Shown piece after piece: positions 8,609 to 17,263 of a stretch of DNA of 64,000 nt. The notes beneath the pieces are model-generated. The model worked only from the letters and a program-made list of their open reading frames with translations, was not told the DNA's origin and ran no database searches. Numbering within the stretch: the stretch's first letter is position 1; every line of letters begins with the position of its first letter. The DNA is taken from contig NZ_CP032624.1 in NCBI RefSeq assembly GCF_003627055.1, forward strand, positions 2,666,001-2,730,000, written 5' to 3'. The stretch is from Gryllotalpicola protaetiae. Its GTDB lineage: Bacteria > Actinomycetota > Actinomycetes > Actinomycetales > Microbacteriaceae. Made by a program: the position numbers and the translations under genes.

Positions 8609-9391
8609 ATGAGTGAGGTCAAGCGCGTCGTCGTCACCGGCGCCAGTTCCGGCATCGGCGAGGCGACCGCGCGGCTGTTCGCCGCACGCGGCTGGAACGT
8701 CGTCGGTGTTGCGCGGCGCGCCGACCGGCTGGCGGCCCTCGCCGCGTCATCGGATTCGATCGACACCTTCGTGGCCGACGTGACGAGCGAGGCCGACGTC
8801 GCGGCGCTCGCCGCGTACCTCGCCGAGACCGGCGCCGTCGACGCGCTCGTCAACAACGCCGGAGGGGCGCGCGGCTCTGACCCCGTCCCCTCCCTCTCGA
8901 TCGACGACCTGCGCTGGATGCTCGACGTGAACGTCGTCGGCGTCGCTCTCGTCACCCAGGCGCTGCTTCCGCTGCTGCGGGCGGCCGCAGGCGCCTCGGG
9001 CTCTGCCGACATCGTGACCGTCTCGTCGACGGCCGGGCTTCAGGCGTACGCGGGCGGCGCGGGCTACAACGCCGCGAAGTTCGCGGTGCACGGGCTCATC
9101 GGGGCGTTGCGCCTCGACCTCAGGGGCGAGCCGATCAGGGTCATCGAGGTCGCCCCTGGGATGGTGCAGACCGACGAGTTCTCGCTCAACCGTCTCGGCG
9201 GCGACGCGGCGAGGGCCGCCGCGATCTACGAGGGCGTCGATCACCCGCTCGTGGCCGACGATGTGGCATCCGTCATCGTCTCCGCCCTCGAGCAGCCCTG
9301 GCACGTCAACCAGGACCTCATCGTCCTGCGCCCCGTCGCGCAGGCCGCCCAGTTCGCGGTGCACCGCGGGAAGCTCACCCCGCGGCTCTGA
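8609..9391 (+). CDS. SDR family oxidoreductase
   Basis: A 260-residue classical short-chain dehydrogenase. The NAD(P)-binding TGASSGIGEA is at residues 9-18, a DVTSE acidic motif follows, then NNAGG near 90, Ser of TVSSTAG near 140 and the catalytic YNAAK near 155. A basic residue after the second strand (GVARRADR) suggests NADP(H) preference. The substrate is unknown. It converges on the MFS exporter gene through a hairpin region at 9405-9456. Confidence 0.88.
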   Translation: MSEVKRVVVTGASSGIGEATARLFAARGWNVVGVARRADRLAALAASSDSIDTFVADVTSEADVAALAAYLAETGAVDALVNNAGGARGSDPVPSLSIDDLRWMLDVNVVGVALVTQALLPLLRAAAGASGSADIVTVSSTAGLQAYAGGAGYNAAKFAVHGLIGALRLDLRGEPIRVIEVAPGMVQTDEFSLNRLGGDAARAAAIYEGVDHPLVADDVASVIVSALEQPWHVNQDLIVLRPVAQAAQFAVHRGKLTPRL

Positions 9392-9404
9392 CCTGTCGAC
9401 GCCC

Positions 9405-9456
9405 GGTCGTCGAAAAGTCATACTTCGACGGTGCGAAGTGGGATTTTGTGACGACC
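9405..9456. terminator. Nested hairpin between convergent genes
   Basis: Outer arms GGTCGTC (9405-9411) and GACGACC (9450-9456) enclose an inner hairpin ACTTCG/CGAAGT (9422-9427, 9434-9439). AAAA and TTTT runs flank the inner stem on either side. A bidirectional terminator for the convergent SDR and MFS genes is the simplest reading. Confidence 0.55.
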
Positions 9457-9461
9457 CCGCC

Positions 9462-10907
9462 TCAGCCCTCCGCCGGGGCGTCCGCGAAAGCAGACTTCGG
9501 CACGAAGAACAGCAAGGCCGTCGCCGCGAAGGCGCCGAGGGAGCAGATCAGCCACACCGTGATGTAGCCCGTGAGGCTCGCGGCGGTTGAGGTCACCGTC
9601 GTCGATGCGCCCGCGAGCAGCACCACCCCGAACACCGCCGACGCGATCGAGCCGCCGATGGTCTTCGTCGTGTTCGTCATGCCGGTGGCGACGCCGGTCT
9701 GGCCCCGCGGCGCGGCCGCGGCCGCCGCCGCAGGCAGCGCCCCCATGAGCGCCCCAGAGCCGAGCCCCGCGATCAGCATGTTCACGAGCACCTGCAGCGT
9801 CTGCGCGTGGAACGGCAGGAACAGCAGGTATCCGATGCCGACGAGCAGCGACGCGATGATGAGCGCCCACCGCGGCGTCGCCCAGCGCGAGACGAGCGGG
9901 AAGAGGACGGCGCCGATGATCATCGAGATCAGATAGACGCCGATGAGCAGCGAGCGCGCGAAGGCGGGCAGGCCGAGTCCGTACCCGTTCGCAGGGTCGG
10001 TCCCCGCGAACGTCGACAGGGGCGCCTGCGCGCCGAGCAGGCTGATGCCGAGCAGGCCGGCTGTCGTGATGACGGGCCACATCGTGGGCCGCGCCATCAC
10101 GCGCAGGTCGATGGCGGGGTCGGCCTTGCGCAGCTCGATGAGCCCGAACGGCAGGAACGCCAGCACGCCGAGCGCGATGAGCAACCACACCCAGACGCTG
10201 CCCGGCCCGTTCAGACGCAGCAGCGTCAGGCCGCCGGTCACGAGCAGCAGCGCGACGGCGAGCACGGCGAAGCCCGTCGAGTCGAGACGGCGCCCGGGCA
10301 GCGGCTCCGACTCCGGCACACCGAACAGGATCGCGAAGAACACGAGCGTCACGCACACCGCGGGTACGGCGAGCGTGGCGGGCAGCGAGCCGAGGGACGT
10401 GAACAGGATGCCGGACAGCAGCGCCCCCACGATGGCGCCCGTCTCGAGCGCCACCACGAGGAGGCCGGCCGCTCTGCGGGTCTGAGACACCCCGGAATCC
10501 GATCGCCTGCCCCGCTCGAAGATGAGCGCCACCTCGAGCGGCAGCCACACGACGTAGAAGCCCTGCAACGCGAACGCGATGAGGTACGTCGTGAAGCTGC
10601 CGGCGAACGCGAGCCACCACGTCGCGCCCGCGGTGATCACCGTCGCGACGAGCAGCACGCGCTTGTGCCCGTGCATGTCGCCGAGCTTCGCGAGGATCGG
10701 CACCACCAGAGCCGAGACGAGCAGCTGGATCGCGTCGAACCAGTTGTAGTCGGCGTCGTGGATGTCGAGGTGCTTCACGATGTCGCTGATCAGCGGCACG
10801 TAGTAGCCCTGCAGGATGCCGCTCGTCAGCTCGACGCAGAACAGCCAGCCGATGAGGGAGGCCGAGACGCCGAGCGACGCTGCCCGGGCCGGCGAGGTCG
10901 TGGTCAT
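9462..10907 (-). CDS. MFS transporter, 14-helix drug-exporter type
   Basis: 481 residues with 13-14 predicted helices and a motif-A-like loop (LGDMHGHKRVLL) after helix 2, as in the DHA2 (EmrB/QacA) drug:proton antiporters. A late alanine-rich helix and the segment GQTGVATGMTNTTKTIGGSI also fit this group. It is divergent from the phosphoribosyltransferase with 37 bases between start codons. Both starts have their own -10 box six bases upstream. The substrate is unknown. Confidence 0.85.
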   Translation of the reverse strand: MTTTSPARAASLGVSASLIGWLFCVELTSGILQGYYVPLISDIVKHLDIHDADYNWFDAIQLLVSALVVPILAKLGDMHGHKRVLLVATVITAGATWWLAFAGSFTTYLIAFALQGFYVVWLPLEVALIFERGRRSDSGVSQTRRAAGLLVVALETGAIVGALLSGILFTSLGSLPATLAVPAVCVTLVFFAILFGVPESEPLPGRRLDSTGFAVLAVALLLVTGGLTLLRLNGPGSVWVWLLIALGVLAFLPFGLIELRKADPAIDLRVMARPTMWPVITTAGLLGISLLGAQAPLSTFAGTDPANGYGLGLPAFARSLLIGVYLISMIIGAVLFPLVSRWATPRWALIIASLLVGIGYLLFLPFHAQTLQVLVNMLIAGLGSGALMGALPAAAAAAAPRGQTGVATGMTNTTKTIGGSIASAVFGVVLLAGASTTVTSTAASLTGYITVWLICSLGAFAATALLFFVPKSAFADAPAEG

Positions 10908-10944
10908 TCACGGATGCTAACCGCTCGGCAGGTAGCGTGATCGC
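10908..10944. promoter_or_regulatory. Back-to-back leaderless promoters
   Basis: Minus strand: TAGCAT (10919-10914), six bases, ATG 10907. Plus strand: TAGCGT (10933-10938), six bases, ATG 10945. The two -10 boxes are only 13 bases apart, so their -35 regions overlap and the promoters probably compete. Confidence 0.5.
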
Positions 10945-11457
10945 ATGACGACACCTGCGCCCAGCGCCCCAGAAGTGGTCTTCGACGAGCAGGGGCGCGA
11001 GGTGCTCGGCTGGCCGGAGTTCGGCTCCGTCGCGCGCGTGCTCGGGAAGGACGTGCTCGACTCGGGCTTCGAGCCCGAGGTCGTCATCGCGATCGCCCGC
11101 GGCGGGCTGCTCCTCGCGGGCGCGATCGCCTACGCGATGGACGTCAAGGCCTGCGGCGCGCTCAACGTCGAGTTCTACACCGAGATGGAGAAGACGCTGC
11201 CGGAGCCGGTCGTGCTGCCGCCGATGCTCGATGGCGGCTCGCTCGCGGGCAAGCGCGTGCTGCTCGTCGACGACGTCAGCGACTCGGGCCGCACGCTTGA
11301 CCTGGTGAAGCGGCTCATCGAGGAGATGGGAGCAGAGGTGCGCACCGTGTGCCTGTACGTCAAGCCGCGCACGATTCTGCGCCCCGACTACGTGTGGCGT
11401 GAGACGGATGCCTGGATCGCCTTCCCCTGGTCGGCACTGCCGCCCGTGAACGCCTGA
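10945..11457 (+). CDS. Phosphoribosyltransferase family protein
   Basis: 170 residues with the PRPP-binding signature VLLVDDVSDSGRT near 105-117 and an early IAIARGGLL loop typical of type I phosphoribosyltransferases (COG2236-like purine/xanthine group). It probably salvages a nucleobase with PRPP; which base cannot be read from this sequence. The next gene starts 17 bases downstream but has its own -10 box. Confidence 0.82.
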   Translation: MTTPAPSAPEVVFDEQGREVLGWPEFGSVARVLGKDVLDSGFEPEVVIAIARGGLLLAGAIAYAMDVKACGALNVEFYTEMEKTLPEPVVLPPMLDGGSLAGKRVLLVDDVSDSGRTLDLVKRLIEEMGAEVRTVCLYVKPRTILRPDYVWRETDAWIAFPWSALPPVNA

Positions 11458-11461
11458 CGGC

Positions 11462-11473
11462 TAGCGTGGTCGT
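11462..11473 (+). promoter_or_regulatory. Leaderless-type -10 box (TAGCGT)
   Basis: TAGCGT at 11462-11467 sits six bases before GTG 11474. Confidence 0.45.
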
Positions 11474-12781
11474 GTGAGCTTCGACGACGCGCCCATCGAC
11501 CCCGTCTCGGCCGAGCGACTCGTGCGCGGCGGCCTCGAGCTGCGGCTCGTCGACCACGACGATGCCGCGGCCCGCGACGCCTGGCTACACGCCGACTTCC
11601 GCGGATTCCACGAGAGCGCGCCGAGCCCCGAGCGGCTCGCCGAGGTGCGTGCGCACGCCCCGCGCCGCCGCATCACGGGCGTCTACGACCCGGCGGCCCC
11701 GCTGCCGGCCGAGCCGGTCGCCACGGCGCAGAGCTGGGTCGCGCCGCTGACCGTGCCGGGCGGCGGAACCGTGCCGCTGTGGTCGATCGCGTCGGTGACG
11801 GTCGCGCCGACCCATCGCCGCCGCGGCGTCGCGCGCGCGATGCTCGAGGCCGAGCTGCGCACCGCGGCCGCCGAGGGTGTTCCGCTCGCCGGCCTCACGG
11901 TGAGCGAGGCCACGATCTACGGCCGCTACGGCTTCGGCGCCGCCACCTTCGCCGACGTCACCGAGATCGAGACGAAGCGCGTGCGGTGGAGCGGGCCGGA
12001 CGCCTCGGGTCGCGTCCGCTTCGTGGGCCCCGAGCAGCTGCTGCCCGACGCCCTGCGCATCGTCGACGCGGTGCGGGCGTTCCAGCCGGGGGCGGTGCGC
12101 TACGACGAGGTTCTTCTCGGGCGCGCGATCGGGCTCTACGGCGACGACCGCGCCGCGCTGCGCACCGTGCGCTACGACGATGCCGACGGCGTTCCACAGG
12201 GCTTCGCGTGCTACCGCCTCACGCCGACCGAGGGGGATTTCACGAAGCACACGGTGACGGTGCAGCACCTGCTCGGCGCGACCGATGAGGCGGATGCCGC
12301 GCTCTGGCGCTTCCTGCTCGAGCTCGACCTCGTCTCGACGGTGCGCGCGTTCGAGCGGCCGGTCGACGAGCCCGTGAACTGGTGGATCGGCGACCTGCGC
12401 GCCGCACGCCGACGCCGTCTCGACCGGCTCTGGCTGCGCATCCTCGACGTGCCGGCTGTGCTCGAGGCACGGCGCTACGCGGCTGCGACGCGCCTCGTGC
12501 TCGAGGTCGACGACCCCGACGGGTTCGCGGCCGGCCGCTTCCTGCTCGAGGCGGGCGCCGACGGGGTCGGGCATGTGCGGAGCCTCGGCGACGAGGAGGC
12601 CTCGGCTGAGGCATCCGTCGCCCTGCCTGTCACCGAGCTGTCCGCGATCTATCTGGGCGGCGTCTCACCCGTCACCATGGCGCGCGCAGGCCGCATCACC
12701 GAGGGCACCCCAGGCGCCGCGCTCGCGCTCGAGCGCGCGTTCGCCGCGGAGCGCACGCCGTGGCTCGTGCTGGAGTTCTGA
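11474..12781 (+). CDS. Eis-like GNAT acetyltransferase
   Basis: 435 residues with the Eis layout: an N-terminal GNAT domain containing the acetyl-CoA loop [12 protein letters not shown] (about 110-121) and the segment [14 protein letters not shown], a second GNAT-like half, and a C-terminal SCP2-like part. In mycobacterial Eis a Tyr in the IYGR-type segment and the carboxylate of the C-terminal Phe assist catalysis. Here the chain ends exactly with Phe (LVLEF) and the Tyr is present, so the active site looks intact. Known members acetylate aminoglycosides and other amines; the native substrate is uncertain. Its TGA overlaps the ATG of ung. Confidence 0.85.
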   Translation: MSFDDAPIDPVSAERLVRGGLELRLVDHDDAAARDAWLHADFRGFHESAPSPERLAEVRAHAPRRRITGVYDPAAPLPAEPVATAQSWVAPLTVPGGGTVPLWSIASVTVAPTHRRRGVARAMLEAELRTAAAEGVPLAGLTVSEATIYGRYGFGAATFADVTEIETKRVRWSGPDASGRVRFVGPEQLLPDALRIVDAVRAFQPGAVRYDEVLLGRAIGLYGDDRAALRTVRYDDADGVPQGFACYRLTPTEGDFTKHTVTVQHLLGATDEADAALWRFLLELDLVSTVRAFERPVDEPVNWWIGDLRAARRRRLDRLWLRILDVPAVLEARRYAAATRLVLEVDDPDGFAAGRFLLEAGADGVGHVRSLGDEEASAEASVALPVTELSAIYLGGVSPVTMARAGRITEGTPGAALALERAFAAERTPWLVLEF

Positions 12782-13473
12782 TGGCTCCTGGCAAGTCGCT
12801 CGCCGAGCTCGCCTCAGACGGCGCCATGGACCCGGGCTGGGCTGCCGCGCTCGAGCCGGTCGCCCCGCAGATCGCCGCGATGGGCGGCTTCCTGCGCGCA
12901 GAGAACGCCGCGGGCCGCGGCTATCTGCCTGCCGGCCCCAACGTGCTGCGGGCGTTCTCGTACCCCCTCGCAGACGTGAGGGTCCTGATCGTCGGGCAGG
13001 ACCCGTACCCGACCCCCGGGCATCCGATCGGCCTGTCGTTCGCCGTCGAGCGGCACGTGCGGCCGGTGCCGCGCTCGCTGCAGAACATCTACCGCGAACT
13101 GCGGGAAGACCTCGGCACCCCGACCCCCGACCACGGCGACCTCACCGCCTGGGCGCAGCACGGCGTCATGCTGCTCAACAGGGTGCTCACGGTGCGGCCG
13201 GGCGCGCCCGCCTCGCACCGCGGCAAGGGGTGGGAGGCGGTGACCGAGCACGCGATCCGCTCGCTGGTCGCGCGCGGCGGACCGCTGGTCGCGATCCTGT
13301 GGGGGCGGGACGCAGGCACCCTGCGCCCCCTGCTCGGCCAGACGCCCATCATCGCGAGCGCGCACCCGTCGCCCCTGTCCGCGTCGAGCGGATTCTTCGG
13401 CTCGCGCCCCTTCAGCCGCGCCAACGAGCTGCTCGCGGCCCAGGGCGCCGCCCCGGTCGACTGGTCTCTCTAG
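12781..13473 (+). CDS. ung: Uracil-DNA glycosylase, family 1
   Basis: Removes uracil from DNA to start base-excision repair. The 230-residue protein carries the water-activating motif GQDPYP (catalytic Asp74), the uracil-recognition LLNRVLTV segment with Asn near 140, and the C-terminal HPSPLS loop, all family-1 hallmarks. ATG 12781 overlaps the previous stop (TGATG), implying coupling. An upstream in-frame start at 12760 would lie inside the Eis-like gene and lacks support. Confidence 0.95.
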   Translation: MAPGKSLAELASDGAMDPGWAAALEPVAPQIAAMGGFLRAENAAGRGYLPAGPNVLRAFSYPLADVRVLIVGQDPYPTPGHPIGLSFAVERHVRPVPRSLQNIYRELREDLGTPTPDHGDLTAWAQHGVMLLNRVLTVRPGAPASHRGKGWEAVTEHAIRSLVARGGPLVAILWGRDAGTLRPLLGQTPIIASAHPSPLSASSGFFGSRPFSRANELLAAQGAAPVDWSL

Positions 13474-13484
13474 CGCCCTCGCTC

Positions 13485-13552
13485 GTGCGCGGGTGAAACC
13501 GCGTGTTCGCGGGGCAAGTTCCTCGCGCGGACGCGTCGTTTCTCCCGCGCAG
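13485..13552. repeat. Tripartite intergenic palindrome, family 1, copy A
   Basis: A 68-bp element beginning GTGCGCGGGTGAAACCGCG and ending CGTCGTTTCTCCCGCGCAG, with a central CGCGGGGCAAGTTCCTCGCG segment. Outer arms are mutually complementary. It lies between ung and the GNAT gene (both plus strand). Other copies are at 24602, 28182, 29323 and 43105. Confidence 0.75.
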
Positions 13553-13559
13553 GCGGACA

Positions 13560-13572
13560 TAGGCTGATGCCC
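13560..13572 (+). promoter_or_regulatory. Leaderless-type -10 box (TAGGCT)
   Basis: TAGGCT at 13560-13565, then seven bases, then ATG 13573. The spacing selects 13573 over the ATG at 13567 as the start of the GNAT gene. Confidence 0.45.
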
Positions 13573-14160
13573 ATGCTGGAAGAGGAGTACCAGGAGCGAC
13601 GCCCGCTGCCCTACCACCTGCGCAAGCCCGTCCCGCAGGAGGCGCCGTTCTCCTACAGCATCCGCGACGCCGTCGCCGAAGACCTGCCCAGCGTGCGCGA
13701 GATCTACAACTACTACGTGACCAACTCGACGGTCACCTTCGACGACAAGCCCATGACGCTGCGCGCGTGGCGCACGAAGTTCGATCACATCCGCAAGGCG
13801 GGCATGCCGTTCCTGGTGGCAGAGAGTCCGAGCGGGAACATCCTCGGGTACACGCTGGTCTCGCCGTGGTCGGCGAAGGCCGGGTACCGCTACACGGTCG
13901 AGAACTCGATCTACCTGGGGCCTGCCGCGCGGGGGAAGGGCCTCGGCACCCCGCTCCTGAAGGCGCTCCTCGACAAGGCGCGCGCGGCAGGCATCCGCGA
14001 GATCATCGCCGTCATCGCCGACCAGGGGGCCGACGCGTCCATCGCGATGCACAGGAAGCTCGGCTTCAAAGAGGTCGGGCGCATGGGCCGCGTCGGATTC
14101 AAGTTCGACCGCTGGCTCGGAACCGTGACGATGCAGCTCTCACTGCGCGACAAGAAGTAG
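13573..14160 (+). CDS. GNAT N-acetyltransferase, PAT-like
   Basis: 195 residues with a 25-residue lead and then a GNAT domain resembling phosphinothricin acetyltransferases: EIYNYYVTNSTVTFD (about 45-60) and ENSIYLGPAARGKGLGTPLL (acetyl-CoA loop, about 115-134), followed by an ASIAMHRKLGF segment. It would acetylate a small amine; resistance is not implied. It converges on the ABC permease gene, with a family-2 palindrome between. Confidence 0.82.
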   Translation: MLEEEYQERRPLPYHLRKPVPQEAPFSYSIRDAVAEDLPSVREIYNYYVTNSTVTFDDKPMTLRAWRTKFDHIRKAGMPFLVAESPSGNILGYTLVSPWSAKAGYRYTVENSIYLGPAARGKGLGTPLLKALLDKARAAGIREIIAVIADQGADASIAMHRKLGFKEVGRMGRVGFKFDRWLGTVTMQLSLRDKK

Positions 14161-14173
14161 TTCTCGCGCGGTT

Positions 14174-14237
14174 GCGCTGTCCGGATCCGCCGTGCGCTGT
14201 CCGGATCCGAGCAGCGCGCGGCGGATCTGGGCAGCGC
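14174..14237. repeat. Tripartite intergenic palindrome, family 2, copy 1
   Basis: Left arm GCGCTGTCCGGATCCGC (14174-14190), central dyad starting GCGCTGTCCGGATCCGAGC (14194-14217) and right arm GCGGATCTGGGCAGCGC (14221-14237). It sits between the convergent GNAT and permease genes. A second copy with perfect 17-bp arms is at 20162-20225. Confidence 0.7.
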
Positions 14238-14260
14238 ATGCGTTCGGAATGGGAGCGCGG

Positions 14261-15022
14261 TCAGCCGCGGGGGATCGCGCGGCGCAGCGCGACGAAGCCA
14301 ATGGCCCCGCACAAAGCCGTCACGGGCAGAGACCAGGCCACGACCCCGAGCGCGCGGTTGCGCACGAACCACGCGCCGACCTCCGGCCAGGACTGCGTGA
14401 ACGTGATCATGGCGGCGGCGCCGAGCAGGACGATCAGGACGAGCCCGAATGCCGCATAGAGGCCGTACGCGCGCCACCGCACGAACACCGCGCCGAAGAT
14501 CGACCCGAGGAACAGCACTGCGAGCAGTCCGAAGAACACGGTGAAGACGCGCTGCCCGAGCGGGCCGGTGCCGAGATAGACGGTCTGGAACATGTGGCCG
14601 CCGACACCCCACCCGTTCGTCCACTGCTCGATATAGGTGAGCAGCACGATGCCCGCGGTGAACTGCGCCGCGTGGACGACGAAGAACAGCCCGGTGCCGA
14701 GGAAGAAGTCGCGCCGCGTCGACGACATGCCGAGCGCGTATCCGAAGCTCAGATTCATCAGCTGCACGGCGACGATCGCCTGGTAGACGAACAGGTACGA
14801 CAGCGACCCCGTGTACTGCGTCTGCAGGTGGTTCTCGTGCGAGGCGAACACGATCAGGTACCAGATCGCGATGTTCACGCCGAGGATGCCGATCAGGATC
14901 GCCCAGGGGAACAGCAGGGTCATGCGCCAGCTGAGGTAGTGCACACGCACGACGCGCCAGATGCGATCGAAGGCGGACGGAGTGCTGATGGATGCCTGCG
15001 GCACGGCGGTGAGCGTGGTCAT
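14261..15022 (-). CDS. ABC exporter permease 2
   Basis: 253 residues with six membrane helices, consistent with an ABC-2-type permease. It is paralogous to the preceding gene (15037-15813): both have MSSTRRDF/LSSTRRDF, IEQWTNGWG/LEQWTTGWG, GPLGQRVFTVFFG/GSLGQRLLTFFAG and a shared tail pattern ALRRA. ATG 15022 is 14 bases after the upstream stop. With the ATPase and its paralogue it would form an exporter or envelope-stress ABC system controlled by the GntR regulator. Substrate unknown. Confidence 0.75.
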   Translation of the reverse strand: MTTLTAVPQASISTPSAFDRIWRVVRVHYLSWRMTLLFPWAILIGILGVNIAIWYLIVFASHENHLQTQYTGSLSYLFVYQAIVAVQLMNLSFGYALGMSSTRRDFFLGTGLFFVVHAAQFTAGIVLLTYIEQWTNGWGVGGHMFQTVYLGTGPLGQRVFTVFFGLLAVLFLGSIFGAVFVRWRAYGLYAAFGLVLIVLLGAAAMITFTQSWPEVGAWFVRNRALGVVAWSLPVTALCGAIGFVALRRAIPRG

Positions 15023-15036
15023 GGTCTTCTCGCTTC

Positions 15037-15813
15037 TCAGCTCTTGGGGGTCGCCCGGCGCAGCGCCAGGTGGCCGATCACGGCGAACAGTGCGGAGGGC
15101 ACGAGCAGCCAGGCGGCGAAGCCCGACGGCCCGACCTCGAGGAACCAGCGGCCGACGGCCGGCCACGAGCCGGTGAAGGTGAAGAGCGCGACCGCTCCGA
15201 GGATCACGAAGACGAAGGCTGCGCTCAGCACGTACATGCCGTAGACCCGCCATCGCACATAGGCGGCGCCGAACACCGAGCCCAGGCACTGGAAGATCAG
15301 CACGCCGGCGAAGAAGGTCAGCAGCCGCTGGCCGAGGCTGCCCGTGCCGTAGATGACGCTCTGGAAGATGGCGGCGTGCAGTCCCCAGCCTGTCGTCCAC
15401 TGCTCGAGGTATGACAGCGCCGTGAAGAGCACGGCGAAGGCCGCCGACTGGATCAGGAACATCAGCCAGGTGCCGTAGGAGAAGTCGCGGCGTGTCGATG
15501 ACAGCCCGAGCGCGTACGCGAACGTCAGGTTCGTGGCCTGCACCGCGAAGACGACCTGATAGGGCAGGAAGTACACCAGCCCGGTCGAGTAGCTCTGCCC
15601 GCTGTCGGCGTTCGTCCCGGTCGAGTAGTTGATGATGCCCTGCACGATCAGGTACACCGCGAAGATGCAGGCGGCGACGCCGAGGGGCACGATCATCGAG
15701 TTCGAGCGGTTGGCGTAGTGCAGGCGCACGATGCGCCAGATGCGGTCTGCTGCGGTGGGCGTGCCGGCCGCGGAGCCGCGGGCGCCGGGCTCCGCGAGCG
15801 CGACGGCGGTCAT
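15037..15813 (-). CDS. ABC exporter permease 1
   Basis: 258 residues, six predicted helices, beginning with an ~20-residue Ala/Gly-rich lead. ATG 15813 overlaps the ATPase stop by four bases (ATGA), so the two are translationally coupled. Tandem paralogy with the next gene suggests a heterodimeric membrane part born by duplication. Confidence 0.77.
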   Translation of the reverse strand: MTAVALAEPGARGSAAGTPTAADRIWRIVRLHYANRSNSMIVPLGVAACIFAVYLIVQGIINYSTGTNADSGQSYSTGLVYFLPYQVVFAVQATNLTFAYALGLSSTRRDFSYGTWLMFLIQSAAFAVLFTALSYLEQWTTGWGLHAAIFQSVIYGTGSLGQRLLTFFAGVLIFQCLGSVFGAAYVRWRVYGMYVLSAAFVFVILGAVALFTFTGSWPAVGRWFLEVGPSGFAAWLLVPSALFAVIGHLALRRATPKS

Positions 15814-16766
15814 CGCGAGGCCCCCTGCCGGGCGCGGCGCGAGACGCCGTCCTTCGCAGCGGCAACGGGGGCGCCGGCATCCGTCGCCTGCGCCAGCGCG
15901 CCGCCCGTGCGGCGCACGATGAGCTGCTGCAGGCTGACCGGGGTCAGCTGCAGACCCGAGTTGAGGGCGTCGAGGCGCACGACCTCGTCCACGCCGTCGA
16001 CGAGCATGGATGCCGTGGAGCCCAGCTCGTCGCGGTGCAGCACGTCGAGCCGGCGGCGGCTCACGAACGCGTCGATGTCGGCCTTCGCTCCCACGATGCT
16101 GGCGGCGCGGCCGCGCAGCTCCTCGGCCGGCGCGTCGAGGATGATGCGGCCCTGGTCGATCACGACCACGTGCTCGAGCAGGTTCGCGACCTCGTCGATC
16201 AGGTGGGTCGACAGCACGATGGTGCGCGGGAACTCGGCGTAGTCGGCGAGCAGGCGGTCGTAGAAGATCTGGCGGGCCACCGCGTCGAGGCCGAGGTACG
16301 GCTCGTCGAAGAAGGTGAGCGGCGCGCGGGACGCGAGACCCACGATGACGCCGACGGCGGAGAGCTGCCCGCGGCTGAGCTTCTTGATGCGGCGGTTCGT
16401 CGGAAGGCGGAAGTCCTCGACGAGCTGGGCGGCGAAGTCGGCGTCCCAGTTCTCGAAGAACCAGGGCGCGGAGCGGAAGACGTGCGACGGCTTGAAGTCG
16501 TCCGGGTACTTCTGGCTCTCCTTGATGAAGGCGATGTGCTGCAGCACCGACGCGTTCTCGGCCGGCGTCTTGCCGAACACGCGGGCGTCGCCGCTGGTCG
16601 GGAAGTCCTGCCCGGTCAGCACGTGCATGAGCGTGGTCTTGCCGGCGCCGTTGCGGCCGAGCAGCCCCGTGATGGAGTCGGTCGGGATCGTGAGGGAGAT
16701 GCTGTCGAGCGCCGTCATGGAGCCGAAGCGCTTGGTGAGGTCGCTGACCTCGATCACACTGGTCAT
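15810..16766 (-). CDS. ABC transporter ATPase
   Basis: 318 residues. Walker A is GRNGAGKTT near 36-44, the Q loop region follows, the ABC signature is degenerate as LSRGQLSAV near 150, Walker B is LTFFDEPYLGLD and the H-loop His is in LSTHLIDE. About 80 extra residues form a C-terminal domain. The signature lacks the first Gly of LSGGQ, which is common in YtrB/CcmA-like exporters. It energises the two permeases downstream in the same operon. Confidence 0.88.
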   Translation of the reverse strand: MTSVIEVSDLTKRFGSMTALDSISLTIPTDSITGLLGRNGAGKTTLMHVLTGQDFPTSGDARVFGKTPAENASVLQHIAFIKESQKYPDDFKPSHVFRSAPWFFENWDADFAAQLVEDFRLPTNRRIKKLSRGQLSAVGVIVGLASRAPLTFFDEPYLGLDAVARQIFYDRLLADYAEFPRTIVLSTHLIDEVANLLEHVVVIDQGRIILDAPAEELRGRAASIVGAKADIDAFVSRRRLDVLHRDELGSTASMLVDGVDEVVRLDALNSGLQLTPVSLQQLIVRRTGGALAQATDAGAPVAAAKDGVSRRARQGASR

Positions 16767-16774
16767 TTCTGGTC

Positions 16775-17173
16775 CTAGTTGGTCGCTGCGGTGGGGGTGA
16801 TGGTTGACACGGATGCTTCGGCTGACGCATCCGTGATCAAGCCGTTCAGGGTCGTCGGGTCGATGCCGAGCTTCTCGGCCTCGGCGAGCAGGGGGCGCAC
16901 GAAGTCGTCCACGAACTGCGTACGGCGCTTCTTGACGAGCGTGTCGCGAGCGCCGGTGGCGACGAACATGCCGATCCCCCTCTTCTTGTAGAGGACGCCC
17001 TCGTCGACCAGCAGGTTGACGCCCTTGCCGGCCGTGGCGGGGTTGATGCGATGGAAGGCGGCGAACTCGTTCGTCGACGGAACCTGGGTCTCTTCGGCCA
17101 GGGTGCCGTCGATGATCTCGTTCTCGATCTGCTCCGCGATCTGCAGGAAGATCGGCTTGCCTTCATCGATCAT
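16775..17173 (-). CDS. GntR-family regulator, YtrA type
   Basis: 132 residues. A winged helix-turn-helix (about 10-75: PIFLQIAEQIENEIIDGTL, VPSTNEFA, NPATAGKGVNLLVDEG) is followed by a short helical C-terminus, the compact YtrA layout without a large ligand domain. ATG 17173 has GAGG five bases upstream; a GTG at 17179 is possible but sits on the ribosome site. It heads the ABC operon and probably represses it through the dyad at 17186-17209. Confidence 0.87.
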   Translation of the reverse strand: MIDEGKPIFLQIAEQIENEIIDGTLAEETQVPSTNEFAAFHRINPATAGKGVNLLVDEGVLYKKRGIGMFVATGARDTLVKKRRTQFVDDFVRPLLAEAEKLGIDPTTLNGLITDASAEASVSTITPTAATN

Positions 17174-17185
17174 GCGCACCTCGTT

Positions 17186-17209
17186 GGTTAGTTACTCGAC
17201 TAATGAACC
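17186..17209. promoter_or_regulatory. Likely GntR operator
   Basis: An imperfect dyad, GGTTAGTTACT...ACTAATGAACC, with core TTAGT and ACTAA separated by six bases, lies 13 bases before the GntR start. The AT-rich stretch stands out from the GC-rich surroundings. Autoregulation is inferred from position. Confidence 0.55.
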
Positions 17210-17263
17210 ACCGAGGCGAACGGTTGTCAAGCGCTGCGCACGGTCGAATCGATCGCCTGCCGC

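Noticed and set aside
6063-8612. An 849-codon plus-strand reading frame
   Set aside because: It is antisense to metY and the acyltransferase gene, has an Arg/Asp/Glu-rich composition typical of high-GC shadow frames, and shows no domain.
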